A stretch of DNA of 33,277 bases. It comes from Microbacteriaceae bacterium PS02070. GTDB taxonomy: Bacteria > Actinomycetota > Actinomycetes > Actinomycetales > Microbacteriaceae. The DNA lies in NCBI GenBank assembly GCA_029959865.1, contig JASCPE010000012.1, positions 1-33,277 of the forward strand. Reading direction: 5' to 3'. The translations under genes were made by a program, and so were the position numbers. The notes under the pieces were generated by a model. The model was given only the letters and a program-made list of their open reading frames with translations, had not been told where the DNA came from and made no database searches. Shown here piece by piece: positions 23,906-31,486 of this stretch (position 1 is its first letter; the number at the start of each line of letters is the position of its first letter).

Positions 23906-24685
23906 TCAGTCGCGTTCTCGGGGTAGCTGGCGGAACTCTTCCTGGGCAGCACGACTGACTCTCGCAAGCACGCTAGCCAACTCGGCCAGGGTCTCTTCGC
24001 CGAGCATTGAAGGATCGGTGACCATCCTGGACATCAACTCCCGAACCTCGCTGGGCGGCAGTTCGGCAATCCTCGCTTCGACCTCGGCGACGTTCTCCGC
24101 GTCGATGATGTCCGCGCTCCGAACCATCCTCAGTTGTTCCTCACTGAATGCACGCGCGGCCATTGCTGCGAGATACCGCGCTTGGGCTTCAGCGCTCGAC
24201 ATCTTCGGGCGAGAGACGGCCACGGCGCTCTCAGCGGGGACTTGATCGGAGCTATCTGGGAGGTGGTCAGATTCGAGTAGAGCGCGGTCTGCCTTCAGCG
24301 GGCGTCTTGGACGCCGCTGTGACAACCGGGCGCGCTGTTCGCCTACGAATGGACGAACTGACTCCGTCCACCACCTCTTGACGTGTGGCTTGGCCCGCTC
24401 GATTCCCTTGGCCATGAACGCGAGGAGTACCTCGCTGATGAGATCAGCGAGTTCCTGCTGTTCTGGCGTCAGGCGCCTCTCCTCGGCCGGGACGTAGACG
24501 CGCTCGGTGACGTACTCCGTGACATAGACGGGATCGGGGTCAACCTCATCCGCAGGGACGAACCGCGCGCTTCCCTTCAAGCTGCCGTCAGCATCGAACA
24601 GGTTCTGGTGAAGCCCGCCCTCCTTCTTGCGTCCGGGCGTCAAGTCATCGTCGTCCCACTCGTAGTACCCCGGAATGCGTCCCAC
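23906..24685 (-). CDS. Conserved hypothetical protein encoded against the transfer operon
   Basis: The 259-residue product begins VGRIPGYYEWDDDDLTPG and continues with GGLHQNLFDADGSLKGSARF, an acidic VYVTEYVTERVYVP segment, a helical part (LADLISEVLLAFMAKGIERA) and a long charged C-terminus. I do not know the function. I recall similar proteins in actinobacterial genomes and mobile elements. GTG 24685 was chosen because TACGAT (complement of 24692-24697) fits a -10 box 6 bases upstream, giving a leaderless message. GTG 24760 in the same frame is possible. It is divergent from the gene at 24773 and convergent with the SCO6880-family gene, so it is probably transcribed independently. Confidence 0.65.
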   Translation of the reverse strand: MGRIPGYYEWDDDDLTPGRKKEGGLHQNLFDADGSLKGSARFVPADEVDPDPVYVTEYVTERVYVPAEERRLTPEQQELADLISEVLLAFMAKGIERAKPHVKRWWTESVRPFVGEQRARLSQRRPRRPLKADRALLESDHLPDSSDQVPAESAVAVSRPKMSSAEAQARYLAAMAARAFSEEQLRMVRSADIIDAENVAEVEARIAELPPSEVRELMSRMVTDPSMLGEETLAELASVLARVSRAAQEEFRQLPRERD

Positions 24686-24772
24686 GAGCCCATCGTATCG
24701 AGCGAGCTCGCGAGCAACCGGGAACCGGGGACCAGTGCGCACCTCCTCGTCACACGGCACCAGGAGGTCACC

Positions 24773-25603
24773 ATGCCCACGTTCTTCGATTCAACCGCCG
24801 ACGCCGGTGAGGCGTCCGAAGCCTTGCGCGGGCTCGCCCACGCGAGCCGGAGCTTCGATCAGCCCGCCGAGATGTACGGGGTGATCGGCGATCTGTCCTC
24901 GGGGATGCGCTCGCTGCGGCAATCGCTGGACCAGATCGCCGATGTTCACGAGCGCAAGGCCGCGCACGCCTTCAACGACGATGGAAGCCACGAGGCAGGA
25001 GTGCGCGACGCGCTCGCTGCTGCGGAAGAGCTGCGCCAGGCCGCGAACCTCGTCGACCGGGCGTATGACCGGCTCGCGGAGGGGTTCATCGCTGCGGGCC
25101 GGATCGCCTGGCACCCCGAGCCCGCCGTCGAGGAGGCCGCGCCGTCGCGGTGGGTCAGCGTGGTGTTCCTCCAGGGCGAGGAGGCCCACCGGCCGTTGCG
25201 CATCCTCGGTGAGCTGGGGCATGTCGATGCGGTGGACTTCCTCGCGCAGTGGGACTACGACGACGAGACCACGCAGGCCGCGCTGGAGAACGGGTACGTC
25301 TACGACGAGCCTGGCGAGGGCACGAACGACCGGGTGGCGCTCTCGGGTGACTACGCGCTGGTCGTGAACCCGCACGTCGGCTACGTCTCGCTGCTGCGCC
25401 GCTACACAGAACCGGAGGCAGAGCCCCAGAACGCCGAACAGGTCGAGTCCGCTCCGGTGAAGTCTGGGCCGGAGTTGCTGGTGTCGTACTCGTCGCCAGA
25501 CGCGCCGGAGCGGGCCGATGTGCCCGCGGCGAAGCGGGATGGGTCGTGGTTCGAGCCGGCGAAGATCACGGCGGTCAAGCAGGCGCGGGGGCTGGTGCTG
25601 TGA
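24773..25603 (+). CDS. ICE-associated hypothetical protein with two dissimilar regions
   Basis: The 276-residue protein has a helical first part (residues 1-110), beginning PTFFDSTADAGEASEALRGL, and a second region (about 125-215) with RWVSVVFLQGEEAHRPLRIL and ENGYVYDEPGEG. The tail ends WFEPAKITAVKQARGL. I recall separate small proteins resembling each part in actinobacterial ICEs, so this may be a natural fusion. AGGAGG at 24762-24767 is ideally spaced from ATG 24773. The stop overlaps the ATPase start, so it is likely coupled to the secretion ATPase. The function is unknown; a regulatory or accessory role in transfer is a guess. Confidence 0.7.
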   Translation: MPTFFDSTADAGEASEALRGLAHASRSFDQPAEMYGVIGDLSSGMRSLRQSLDQIADVHERKAAHAFNDDGSHEAGVRDALAAAEELRQAANLVDRAYDRLAEGFIAAGRIAWHPEPAVEEAAPSRWVSVVFLQGEEAHRPLRILGELGHVDAVDFLAQWDYDDETTQAALENGYVYDEPGEGTNDRVALSGDYALVVNPHVGYVSLLRRYTEPEAEPQNAEQVESAPVKSGPELLVSYSSPDAPERADVPAAKRDGSWFEPAKITAVKQARGLVL

Positions 25604-27084
25604 TCGAGGATCGCGCGCGGCTGCACACCGCTGTCCTGGTGGCACCGTCGAGAGAGCGGCGGAAGCTGCGCAAGCAGCGCCGCAAAGCCGAGGCACGACT
25701 CCACGCCGAGCAGCGAAGCACCGCGCTCGCCGCTGCAAAGGCGAAGGCCGAAGAGGAGCGTGCCGAGCGGCGCGCGACCGTCTACTTGCCGAAGTCGGGA
25801 GAGCCGGGAGCTGCGCGGCTGCGCACTCCGGGCCGGTTCCACCTGACGCGGCATCAGGACACGTCGGCGACGCTGGCGGGCGCCTACCCGTTCGTCGCCG
25901 AGGGTGGGCTTGGTGCCGATGGTGTGTTCGTCGGCCAAGACCTGTACTCGGGCGGGAGTTTCGTCTACGACCCGTGGGTGCTTTACGCACGCGGCATCAT
26001 CACGGCACCCAACGTGGTGCTGGCCGGGATCGTCGGCTCCGGCAAGTCATCGCTGGCCAAGTCGCTCTACACGCGGTCGCTGCCGTTCGGTCGGCGCGTG
26101 TACGTGCCCGGCGACCCGAAGGGCGAGCACACCGCCGTCGCCAACGCCGTCGGCGGACGCGCCATCGTCCTCGGACACGGCCTCAACACTCGTCTGAACC
26201 CGCTCGATGAAGGTCACCGGCCCAGCGGCCTGTCGGATGAGCAGTGGGCCTCGACCGTCGCGGCCCGGCGGCGTGATCTGATCGGTGCGCTCGCGGAGAC
26301 TGTGCTCGCGCGGGGGTTGTCGCCGTTGGAGCACACTGCGATCGACATCGCGCTGACCCAGACGGTGCGGGAGAACGACGTGCCGATCCTGCCTATGGTC
26401 GTTGACCGCATCCTCGCCCCGAGCGCGCATGCCGACGGCCGGTTGGCCGAGGACGGTCGTCTCGTCGGCCACGCGCTACGCCGTCTCGTGGCCGGTGACC
26501 TGGCCGGTCTGTTCGACGGGCCTTCGACGGTCGCGTTCGATCCGTCGTTGCCGATGATCTCACTCGACCTCTCGCGGGTCACCGAGAACTCGACCCTCAT
26601 CTCTGTCCTGATGACGTGCTCGTCGGCGTGGATGGAATCCGCGCTGCTTGACCCGAACGGTGGGCAGCGGTGGGTGATCTACGACGAGGCATGGAGATTG
26701 ATGAGCCATCCGGCGTTGTTGCGGCGGATGGATGCGCACTGGCGACTCGCCAGGCACTACGGGATCGCGAACATGCTGATCTTCCATAAGCTCACCGATC
26801 TCGACAATGTGGGCGACCAAGGCTCCGCGATGCGGTCCCTGGCCAACTCATTGTTGGCGAATGCGGAGACGCGGATTGTGTATCGGCAGGAGTCCGACCA
26901 GCTCGGGCCGACCGCGACCGCGCTCGGCCTGACCGGCACGGAGCAGCAGCTCTTGCCGAATCTCGGCGTCGGCCAGGGCCTGTGGCGGATCAAGGCCAGG
27001 AGCTTCGTCTGCCAACACCAGCTCCACCCCGACGAACTCGCGCTGTTCGACACCAGCAGCCGTGCAGCGGGAGGTCACCGATGA
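25600..27084 (+). CDS. VirB4-like conjugation ATPase
   Basis: The 494-residue protein begins with a basic coiled-coil-like helix (residues 15-65) and continues with an AAA+/FtsK-like ATPase of the VirB4/TraE group. Walker A is GIVGSGKSS (Lys149) and Walker B is WVIYDEAW (Asp362, Glu363). Other segments are VYVPGDPKGEH, RLNPLD and RIVYRQESDQL. It would power assembly of the conjugation channel at the inner face of the membrane. The VirB4 N-terminal domain is absent and is probably supplied by the SCO6880-family protein. GTG 25600 overlaps the previous stop, and its own stop overlaps the next ATG. Confidence 0.88.
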   Translation: MIEDRARLHTAVLVAPSRERRKLRKQRRKAEARLHAEQRSTALAAAKAKAEEERAERRATVYLPKSGEPGAARLRTPGRFHLTRHQDTSATLAGAYPFVAEGGLGADGVFVGQDLYSGGSFVYDPWVLYARGIITAPNVVLAGIVGSGKSSLAKSLYTRSLPFGRRVYVPGDPKGEHTAVANAVGGRAIVLGHGLNTRLNPLDEGHRPSGLSDEQWASTVAARRRDLIGALAETVLARGLSPLEHTAIDIALTQTVRENDVPILPMVVDRILAPSAHADGRLAEDGRLVGHALRRLVAGDLAGLFDGPSTVAFDPSLPMISLDLSRVTENSTLISVLMTCSSAWMESALLDPNGGQRWVIYDEAWRLMSHPALLRRMDAHWRLARHYGIANMLIFHKLTDLDNVGDQGSAMRSLANSLLANAETRIVYRQESDQLGPTATALGLTGTEQQLLPNLGVGQGLWRIKARSFVCQHQLHPDELALFDTSSRAAGGHR

Positions 27085-27635
27085 ATCGCACCGGCCCGCG
27101 CCGATCCACCCCGACCGACGAAGATGCGACCGCTCCCGTCGAGCTGCCGCCGCACGTCCTGGTCACCGTCGCCGCAGACGGCACCCTCACCGCCACGGTG
27201 GATGGAGCACCGTTCGCGTCGCAGGACGGGAGCGCGTGGACGCGGGCGACGTTCGGGCCGCTCATGGATGCCATCACCAAGGACCGCACCATCGCCGTCC
27301 GAGTCGAGGTCCGCGAGAACGACGGAAGCATCTTCACCGACATCCTCCGCACCCGCAAACCCCGACGCGCAGTGGCCCCGTCCGAGAACCCTGCGCCCGA
27401 GACCCGTCGGAGTCGCCACGCCCGACGAGTGCCGCGCCTGGCGGAGGTCACCGCGGGCGGGTTCGTGCCCGGCGAGGATGTCGCCGTCGCGACGATCGTC
27501 TCCCACACCGACGCCACCGGAACCGGAGAGGCCCGCGCACTCATCGACCTCGACGACCTACCCGCCGGAACATCGCACGAGGTGATCCTGCTCGGGCGCA
27601 TCTCGGGCACGCTCGCGGTGCGGCGGCTGACATGA
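27081..27635 (+). CDS. ICE-associated hypothetical protein between the two conjugation ATPases
   Basis: This 184-residue protein has an N-terminal domain with VLVTVAADGTLTATVDG and WTRATFGPLMDAITKDRTIAVRVEV. A basic proline-rich linker (RKPRRAVAPSE, RRSRHARRVPR) leads to a beta-rich C-terminal domain with GFVPGEDVAVATIVSHTD and VILLGRISGTLAVRR. No membrane helix is predicted by eye. ATG 27081 follows GGAGG, with an ATGA overlap to the VirB4-like gene. The downstream coupling-protein ATG overlaps its stop. Conserved position between the two ATPases suggests a structural or docking role, but I cannot assign one. Confidence 0.68.
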   Translation: MNRTGPRRSTPTDEDATAPVELPPHVLVTVAADGTLTATVDGAPFASQDGSAWTRATFGPLMDAITKDRTIAVRVEVRENDGSIFTDILRTRKPRRAVAPSENPAPETRRSRHARRVPRLAEVTAGGFVPGEDVAVATIVSHTDATGTGEARALIDLDDLPAGTSHEVILLGRISGTLAVRRLT

Positions 27636-29410
27636 ACCAGCGGCAAGCCGGGGGCATGGGCGACGAACTCACCAACGCCGCCCTCATCGGCCTGATCGGC
27701 ATGTTCGGGATCGCTCTCGTTCTCCGCGCGGCCGGCAGCGTCGCCGCGTTCCTCACCGGCACACCACAACCAGACGCCGGCGCAGCGGCCGGGCTCGCCG
27801 TACTGTTCAACCCCGCCGACCCGGCGACCGCGCTCGGTGCCCACGGACTCAACCCAGTCGTCTACTGGCTCGTCAGCACGGCACTACTCGGCGGACTCGC
27901 CGCCGGGATCGTCTGGGTCTGGATGGTCCTGCGCCGACACACGCGGAAGACCGAGACCGACCCGCACCGACTGGCCGGGATCGCGACCAGCCATGAAGTC
28001 AAGACCGCAGCATCCGCCAAGGCACTGCTTCACCGCGCCGCCACACTGCGACCCTCCTTGGAATCACCAGCCCCGCAGGATGTCGGCTACCTGCTCGGTG
28101 CCAGTCGTGGCACGAAGGTTTGGGCATCGGTCGAGGACTCGATCCTGCTGATCGGCCCACCCCGCTCCGGCAAGGGCCTGCACGTCGTCATCAACGCGAT
28201 CCTCGACGCACCCGGCGCGGTCGTCACGACCAGCACGAGGCCCGACAACCTCACCGCGACCCTCCGCGCCCGACGCCGCAAGGGCGGGCCGGTCGCCGTG
28301 TTCGATCCCCAGCACCTCGCCGAAGGCATCCCCGCAGGGCTGCGCTGGTCACCCATTCGCGGCTGCGACGATCCACTGACCGCGATGATCCGCGCCAACG
28401 GACTCGCCGCCGCCACCGGCCTCAGCGCTGGCGGGGTCGAGTCCGGCGGGTTCTGGGAAGGCAAAACCCGCACCGCACTCCAAAGCCTGCTGCACGCGGC
28501 CGCGCTCGACGGTCGCCCACCGGCTGAGCTGTTCAGGTGGACGCTCGACCCCAGCGCAGCGTCCGAGGCCGTCGCGATCCTCAGCTCCCACCCGAACGCG
28601 GCAATGGGCTGGGACGACTCACTGGGCGCGATGATCGACGCCGACCCCAAGACCCGCGACAGCATCTGGCAAGGCGTCTCCCTCGCACTCGCCGCCCTCG
28701 CCGACCCGCGCGTGCTCGACGCCGTCACACCAGGCCCGCACGAGCACTTCGACCCCGAGACCTTCCTCACCGAGCAAGGCACCCTCTACCTGCTCGCCAC
28801 CGGAGCCGGGGCAGGAGCCTCCGCATCGCTGGTCGCGGCGTTCGTCGAAGACCTCATCGAAACCGCCCGACGACTCGCCGCACGCTCACCCGGAGCACGG
28901 CTCGACCCGCCACTGCTGCTCGCGCTCGACGAGATCGGCAACCTCGCACCCCTGCCATCACTGCCGACACTCATGGCAGAAGGCGGCGGCACCGGGATCA
29001 CGACCATGCCGGTCTTGCAGTCACTCGCCCAAGCCCGCGACAGGTGGAGCGAGCACCAGACCGGCGCGATCTGGGACGCCAGCATCGTCAAGATCATCCT
29101 CGGCGGCGCATCCAACAGTCGCGACCTCCAAGACCTCTCCACCCTCATCGGCGAGCGAGACGAGTACACCGACAGCGTGACCCTCGGCGACCATGGCACC
29201 CGCTCCAACCAACGCTCGATCCGCCGCGTCTCGATCCTGCCGCCAGACCGCATCCGCACCCTGCCGTTCGGGACCGGCATCACGATGCTGCGCTCCGCGC
29301 CGCCCATCGTTACCGACCTGCGCGCCTGGCCAACTCGGCCCGACGCCGCGCAGCTCCGCAGCGATCGCGACGAGCTCGAAGCGCTGCTTCGCCGCCGTCC
29401 CGTCTCCTGA
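27632..29410 (+). CDS. VirD4/TraG-type conjugative coupling protein
   Basis: The 592-residue protein has two N-terminal membrane helices (around LIGLIGMFGIALVLRAAG and YWLVSTALLGGLAAGIVWVW). A TraG/VirD4 ATPase follows: Walker A LIGPPRSGKG (Lys181) and Walker B LLLALDEIGNLAPLPSL (Asp433), with the TraM-recognition-type region GTGITTMPVLQSLAQARDRW. Coupling proteins bring the relaxase-DNA complex to the channel. The overlap with the preceding gene places it in the transfer operon. The hairpin at 29409-29475 follows its stop. No relaxase partner is seen in the window. Confidence 0.9.
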   Translation: MNQRQAGGMGDELTNAALIGLIGMFGIALVLRAAGSVAAFLTGTPQPDAGAAAGLAVLFNPADPATALGAHGLNPVVYWLVSTALLGGLAAGIVWVWMVLRRHTRKTETDPHRLAGIATSHEVKTAASAKALLHRAATLRPSLESPAPQDVGYLLGASRGTKVWASVEDSILLIGPPRSGKGLHVVINAILDAPGAVVTTSTRPDNLTATLRARRRKGGPVAVFDPQHLAEGIPAGLRWSPIRGCDDPLTAMIRANGLAAATGLSAGGVESGGFWEGKTRTALQSLLHAAALDGRPPAELFRWTLDPSAASEAVAILSSHPNAAMGWDDSLGAMIDADPKTRDSIWQGVSLALAALADPRVLDAVTPGPHEHFDPETFLTEQGTLYLLATGAGAGASASLVAAFVEDLIETARRLAARSPGARLDPPLLLALDEIGNLAPLPSLPTLMAEGGGTGITTMPVLQSLAQARDRWSEHQTGAIWDASIVKIILGGASNSRDLQDLSTLIGERDEYTDSVTLGDHGTRSNQRSIRRVSILPPDRIRTLPFGTGITMLRSAPPIVTDLRAWPTRPDAAQLRSDRDELEALLRRRPVS

Positions 29411-29475
29411 GCTGAGTAGGTTTCACACATAGTCGGAGGCCTTGGCGGAACTGGTGTCACACACCTACTCAGCTC
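29409..29475. terminator. Inverted repeat after the transfer operon
   Basis: GAGCTGAGTAGGT (29409-29421) and ACCTACTCAGCTC (29463-29475) form a perfect 13-bp inverted repeat around a 41-base loop. It covers the coupling-protein stop codon and the end of the convergent small gene, as expected for a shared bidirectional terminator, though there is no T-run and the loop is long. Confidence 0.5.
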
Positions 29476-29629
29476 TTGGGCGAGCCAAGCCAGGGAACCC
29501 CCGGCGCGAGGCTTTGATGTAGCGCTCCGCATCGGCCGGATGGCGCTCGATGAGATAGACGCAGTACGCGAGCCAGATCAACTGGCTCAGCACGCTGACT
29601 GCCGCGAGTGTCAATACGAGGGTGACCAC
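29465..29629 (-). CDS. Small single-span membrane protein
   Basis: The 54-residue product is one long hydrophobic helix (VTLVLTLAAVSVLSQLIWLAYCVYL) followed by a basic, Arg-rich tail, a layout that leaves the C-terminus in the cytoplasm. GTG 29629 was chosen because GGAGG (complement of 29635-29639) lies 5 bases upstream. A longer frame to 29818 exists, but its extension looks non-coding. I do not recognise the family. Its place opposite the end of the transfer operon suggests an entry-exclusion or accessory role, but that is a guess. Confidence 0.5.
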   Translation of the reverse strand: MVTLVLTLAAVSVLSQLIWLAYCVYLIERHPADAERYIKASRRGFPGLARPRAE

Positions 29630-30055
29630 CGGAACCTCCACACGATTGGTGGGGTCCTCGGAGTGCCGCCCACTATCGAATGGGGTTTGGTGGTCGTCGG
29701 CTCGGAGGGGAACGACCTGTCCGACAGCTATGGCCTCCACCCTCTGACATACATCAGGGGCCGTGAATCGTCTGAGCCCCGCGATTGGCAATTCCTTACT
29801 CCGAGGTGGAATCGACAATCGTGAGCGGACAACTTCACCGGCTTAACGACCCACCGCGACTTAGCCACCGCCCATACGAGCGATCAGACGCGAAGAGACG
29901 AACTCCGTACTGCTGTACGACGATGATACAGCGTCTGTCGCCTCAGTGTCGGTCTTCGACGAGACTCAGCTGAGGGCGGACCTGGGCGCAGAAGCGCACC
30001 TGCCTGACAGCGCGACCCACACGCAGTTGGTCGCCCGAGTCAGGAGGAGGCCATC
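29630..30055. other. 426-bp region without a supported gene
   Basis: Frames on both strands here have weak coding character. The only features seen are a small palindrome CGTAC-TGCT-GTACG at 29906-29919 and the AGGAGGAGG ribosome binding site just before 30056. A promoter for the SSB-like gene is expected in this region, but I see no convincing -10/-35 pair. Confidence 0.5.
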
Positions 30056-30496
30056 ATGGCCATTCACACCCAGGAATCGCTGTCAGGCTTCATCGCGTCG
30101 GAGCCGTTGCTCACCGAGACGACCAAAGGAGACGCCCGGTTCTTCGCGCGTATCGGCAAGGAGCACTTCCGCCGCGAGGACGACGGCTCGTTCACGCAGA
30201 CCGAGACGACCTACCACCACCTGGTCATGTTCGGGCGTTCCGCTGAGCACGCGCACGCGAACTTCGCCCAGGGCGACAACTTCGTCGCCGAGGGCTACAC
30301 GCGGCCAGTCAACTACGAGCGCAACGGTCAGGCGATCGAGGGCGAAGAGTTCGTCGCCAAGAAGATCGGCCACGACGCCGCGCGAACCCGCTACGAGGTG
30401 GACCGGACGCCGCGCAATGGAGTCGGCCGGGACGCGGCGGCGTACGACCCGACGCAGCGAGCAGCAACTGCGGCGCACGCCCCGGTCAGCATGTGA
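30056..30496 (+). CDS. Single-stranded DNA-binding (SSB)-like protein
   Basis: The 146-residue protein has an OB-fold pattern like SSB: GFIASEPLLTETTKGDARFFARI, then TTYHHLVMFGRSAEHAHANFAQGDNFVAEG, where the F/HLVMFGR-type strand and the GD loop match the SSB core. A disordered C-terminal tail follows. It lacks the acidic DDDIPF-type tip of chromosomal SSB. It is probably a mobile-element SSB that coats DNA during transfer or replication. ATG 30056 has an excellent AGGAGGAGG site. The next gene starts 20 bp downstream. Confidence 0.75.
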   Translation: MAIHTQESLSGFIASEPLLTETTKGDARFFARIGKEHFRREDDGSFTQTETTYHHLVMFGRSAEHAHANFAQGDNFVAEGYTRPVNYERNGQAIEGEEFVAKKIGHDAARTRYEVDRTPRNGVGRDAAAYDPTQRAATAAHAPVSM

Positions 30497-30515
30497 GTTC
30501 GGGAGCCACAGCACC

Positions 30516-31073
30516 ATGAGCGATCAGCATGAGATGGATGAGCCGGACGTCTTCGACGGACCGCCCCGTGTCACCAGCGCGGACATGCCCGAGCCGCCTC
30601 ACCCCGTGAACTGGAACCTGCTGACGGCGCACGAGCTGGAGCAGGAATGGCTCGCGCTGAACCGTTGGGTTGACTGGCTGCGGCGCACCTACGGCCTTAC
30701 CGTCGCGGTGGTGCCGCCGTTCTGGCACCACCACCCGGAGATGGTCTGGGAGCTGTCGGCGCTGCACCTGCATTGGCTCGCCGCCTACGACCCCGAGCAG
30801 AACGCCTCCGCGCCGCTCGGCTGGCACCGCGACTTCGCCGACGCGCGAGAGCGCCTTCGCTACTGGGTCACCGCCTGCGGCACTCGTGGCGACCGCGACC
30901 GCCCGACCCGGCAAGCTGCGTGGCCCGGTGAGGAGCCAGCGCCCACGATCCAGGACTTCACCTTCACTGACCGGGACACCGAGTTCGTTGAGTTCGTCAT
31001 CACTCAAGTCCGCAAGCGCCAGGAGGCCGAAGACGAGTTCTACGCCAACCTGGCCGACGACGAGGGTCCGTAG
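30516..31073 (+). CDS. ICE-associated hypothetical protein
   Basis: The 185-residue protein is acidic at both ends and has a tryptophan-rich middle: NWNLLTAHELEQEWLALNRWVDWLRRTYGL, VVPPFWHHHPEMVWELSALHLHW and GWHRDFADARERLRYW. I recall proteins of this type beside SSB-like genes in actinobacterial conjugative elements, but know no function. There is no signal peptide or membrane helix. ATG 30516 sits 20 bp after the SSB-like stop, with GGGAG upstream. The next gene begins 4 bp after its stop, so the three small genes probably form one transcript. Confidence 0.68.
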   Translation: MSDQHEMDEPDVFDGPPRVTSADMPEPPHPVNWNLLTAHELEQEWLALNRWVDWLRRTYGLTVAVVPPFWHHHPEMVWELSALHLHWLAAYDPEQNASAPLGWHRDFADARERLRYWVTACGTRGDRDRPTRQAAWPGEEPAPTIQDFTFTDRDTEFVEFVITQVRKRQEAEDEFYANLADDEGP

Positions 31074-31077
31074 AGCG

Positions 31078-31305
31078 ATGAGCCGCTATGCCAAGAAGAC
31101 CGACCGTCGCCCGTACGAGGAGCGGTCGTTCTCCGTCCGGGCCGTCCACCGCGAACGCGCCGACCTGCACAAGCTCGCCGAGGTTCTCATCCGGCTGACG
31201 TTGCAGGAGACCGGCGAAAGCCGCGCGGCCCGCGAGGCCGAGCGGGTGCCCGACACCTACCGGGCGGCACCGGATGGCCTGGCCGGCTCTGAAGCCGCCC
31301 GGTAG
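31078..31305 (+). CDS. Small basic hypothetical protein
   Basis: The 75-residue product, beginning SRYAKKTDRRPYEERSFSVR, is rich in Arg, Lys and Glu and contains a helical middle (HKLAEVLIRLTLQETG). It is the third gene of the SSB-like group and may bind nucleic acid, but no family is recognised. Its TAG stop forms part of TAGAAT at 31303-31308, the proposed -10 of the structured RNA that follows. Confidence 0.6.
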   Translation: MSRYAKKTDRRPYEERSFSVRAVHRERADLHKLAEVLIRLTLQETGESRAAREAERVPDTYRAAPDGLAGSEAAR

Positions 31306-31308
31306 AAT
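31303..31308 (+). promoter_or_regulatory. Candidate -10 box for the recombinase leader RNA
   Basis: TAGAAT fits TAnnnT. It lies about 7 bases before 31315, just ahead of the first hairpin of the structured leader. No good -35 is seen. It overlaps the stop codon of the gene at 31078. Confidence 0.4.
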
Positions 31309-31314
31309 GAACCC

Positions 31315-31486
31315 TGCAAGCCTCGCGATGCGGGGTGTTGTGGCCTAAACCTCGCCGCTCGGCGGGCAACACGCACCGAGACCATCGGGTCTCGCCCTAC
31401 AGCCTTCACAGGCTGCTCTCACGATCAACACTCCTCCCATCAACAGTGGGAGCGCGAGGGTCGAACCGCGTGAGAGTGAGCCCCCG
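31315..31486 (+). ncRNA. Highly structured RNA leader upstream of the serine recombinase
   Basis: About 170 bases hold nested helices. Hairpin 1 is CCTCGC/GCGGGG (31321-31326 with 31330-31335). Next is a stem GTGTTG/CAACAC (31335-31340 with 31367-31372) enclosing CTCGCC/GGCGGG (31351-31356 with 31361-31366). Further hairpins are CGAGACC/GGTCTCG (31377-31394), CAGCCT/AGGCTG (31400-31415) and CTCCCA/TGGGAG (31434-31452). The last is enclosed by an 8-bp helix CTCTCACG/CGTGAGAG (31416-31423 with 31469-31476). The final arm sits 10 bases before the recombinase ATG and could hide its ribosome binding site. It may be a cis-acting control RNA or a trans-acting RNA. I do not recognise a named family. 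Confidence 0.55.

Noticed and set aside
29946..30515. N-terminal extension of the frame that ends at 31073
   Set aside because: It overlaps the SSB-like gene in another frame and has shadow composition; ATG 30516 fits the spacing.
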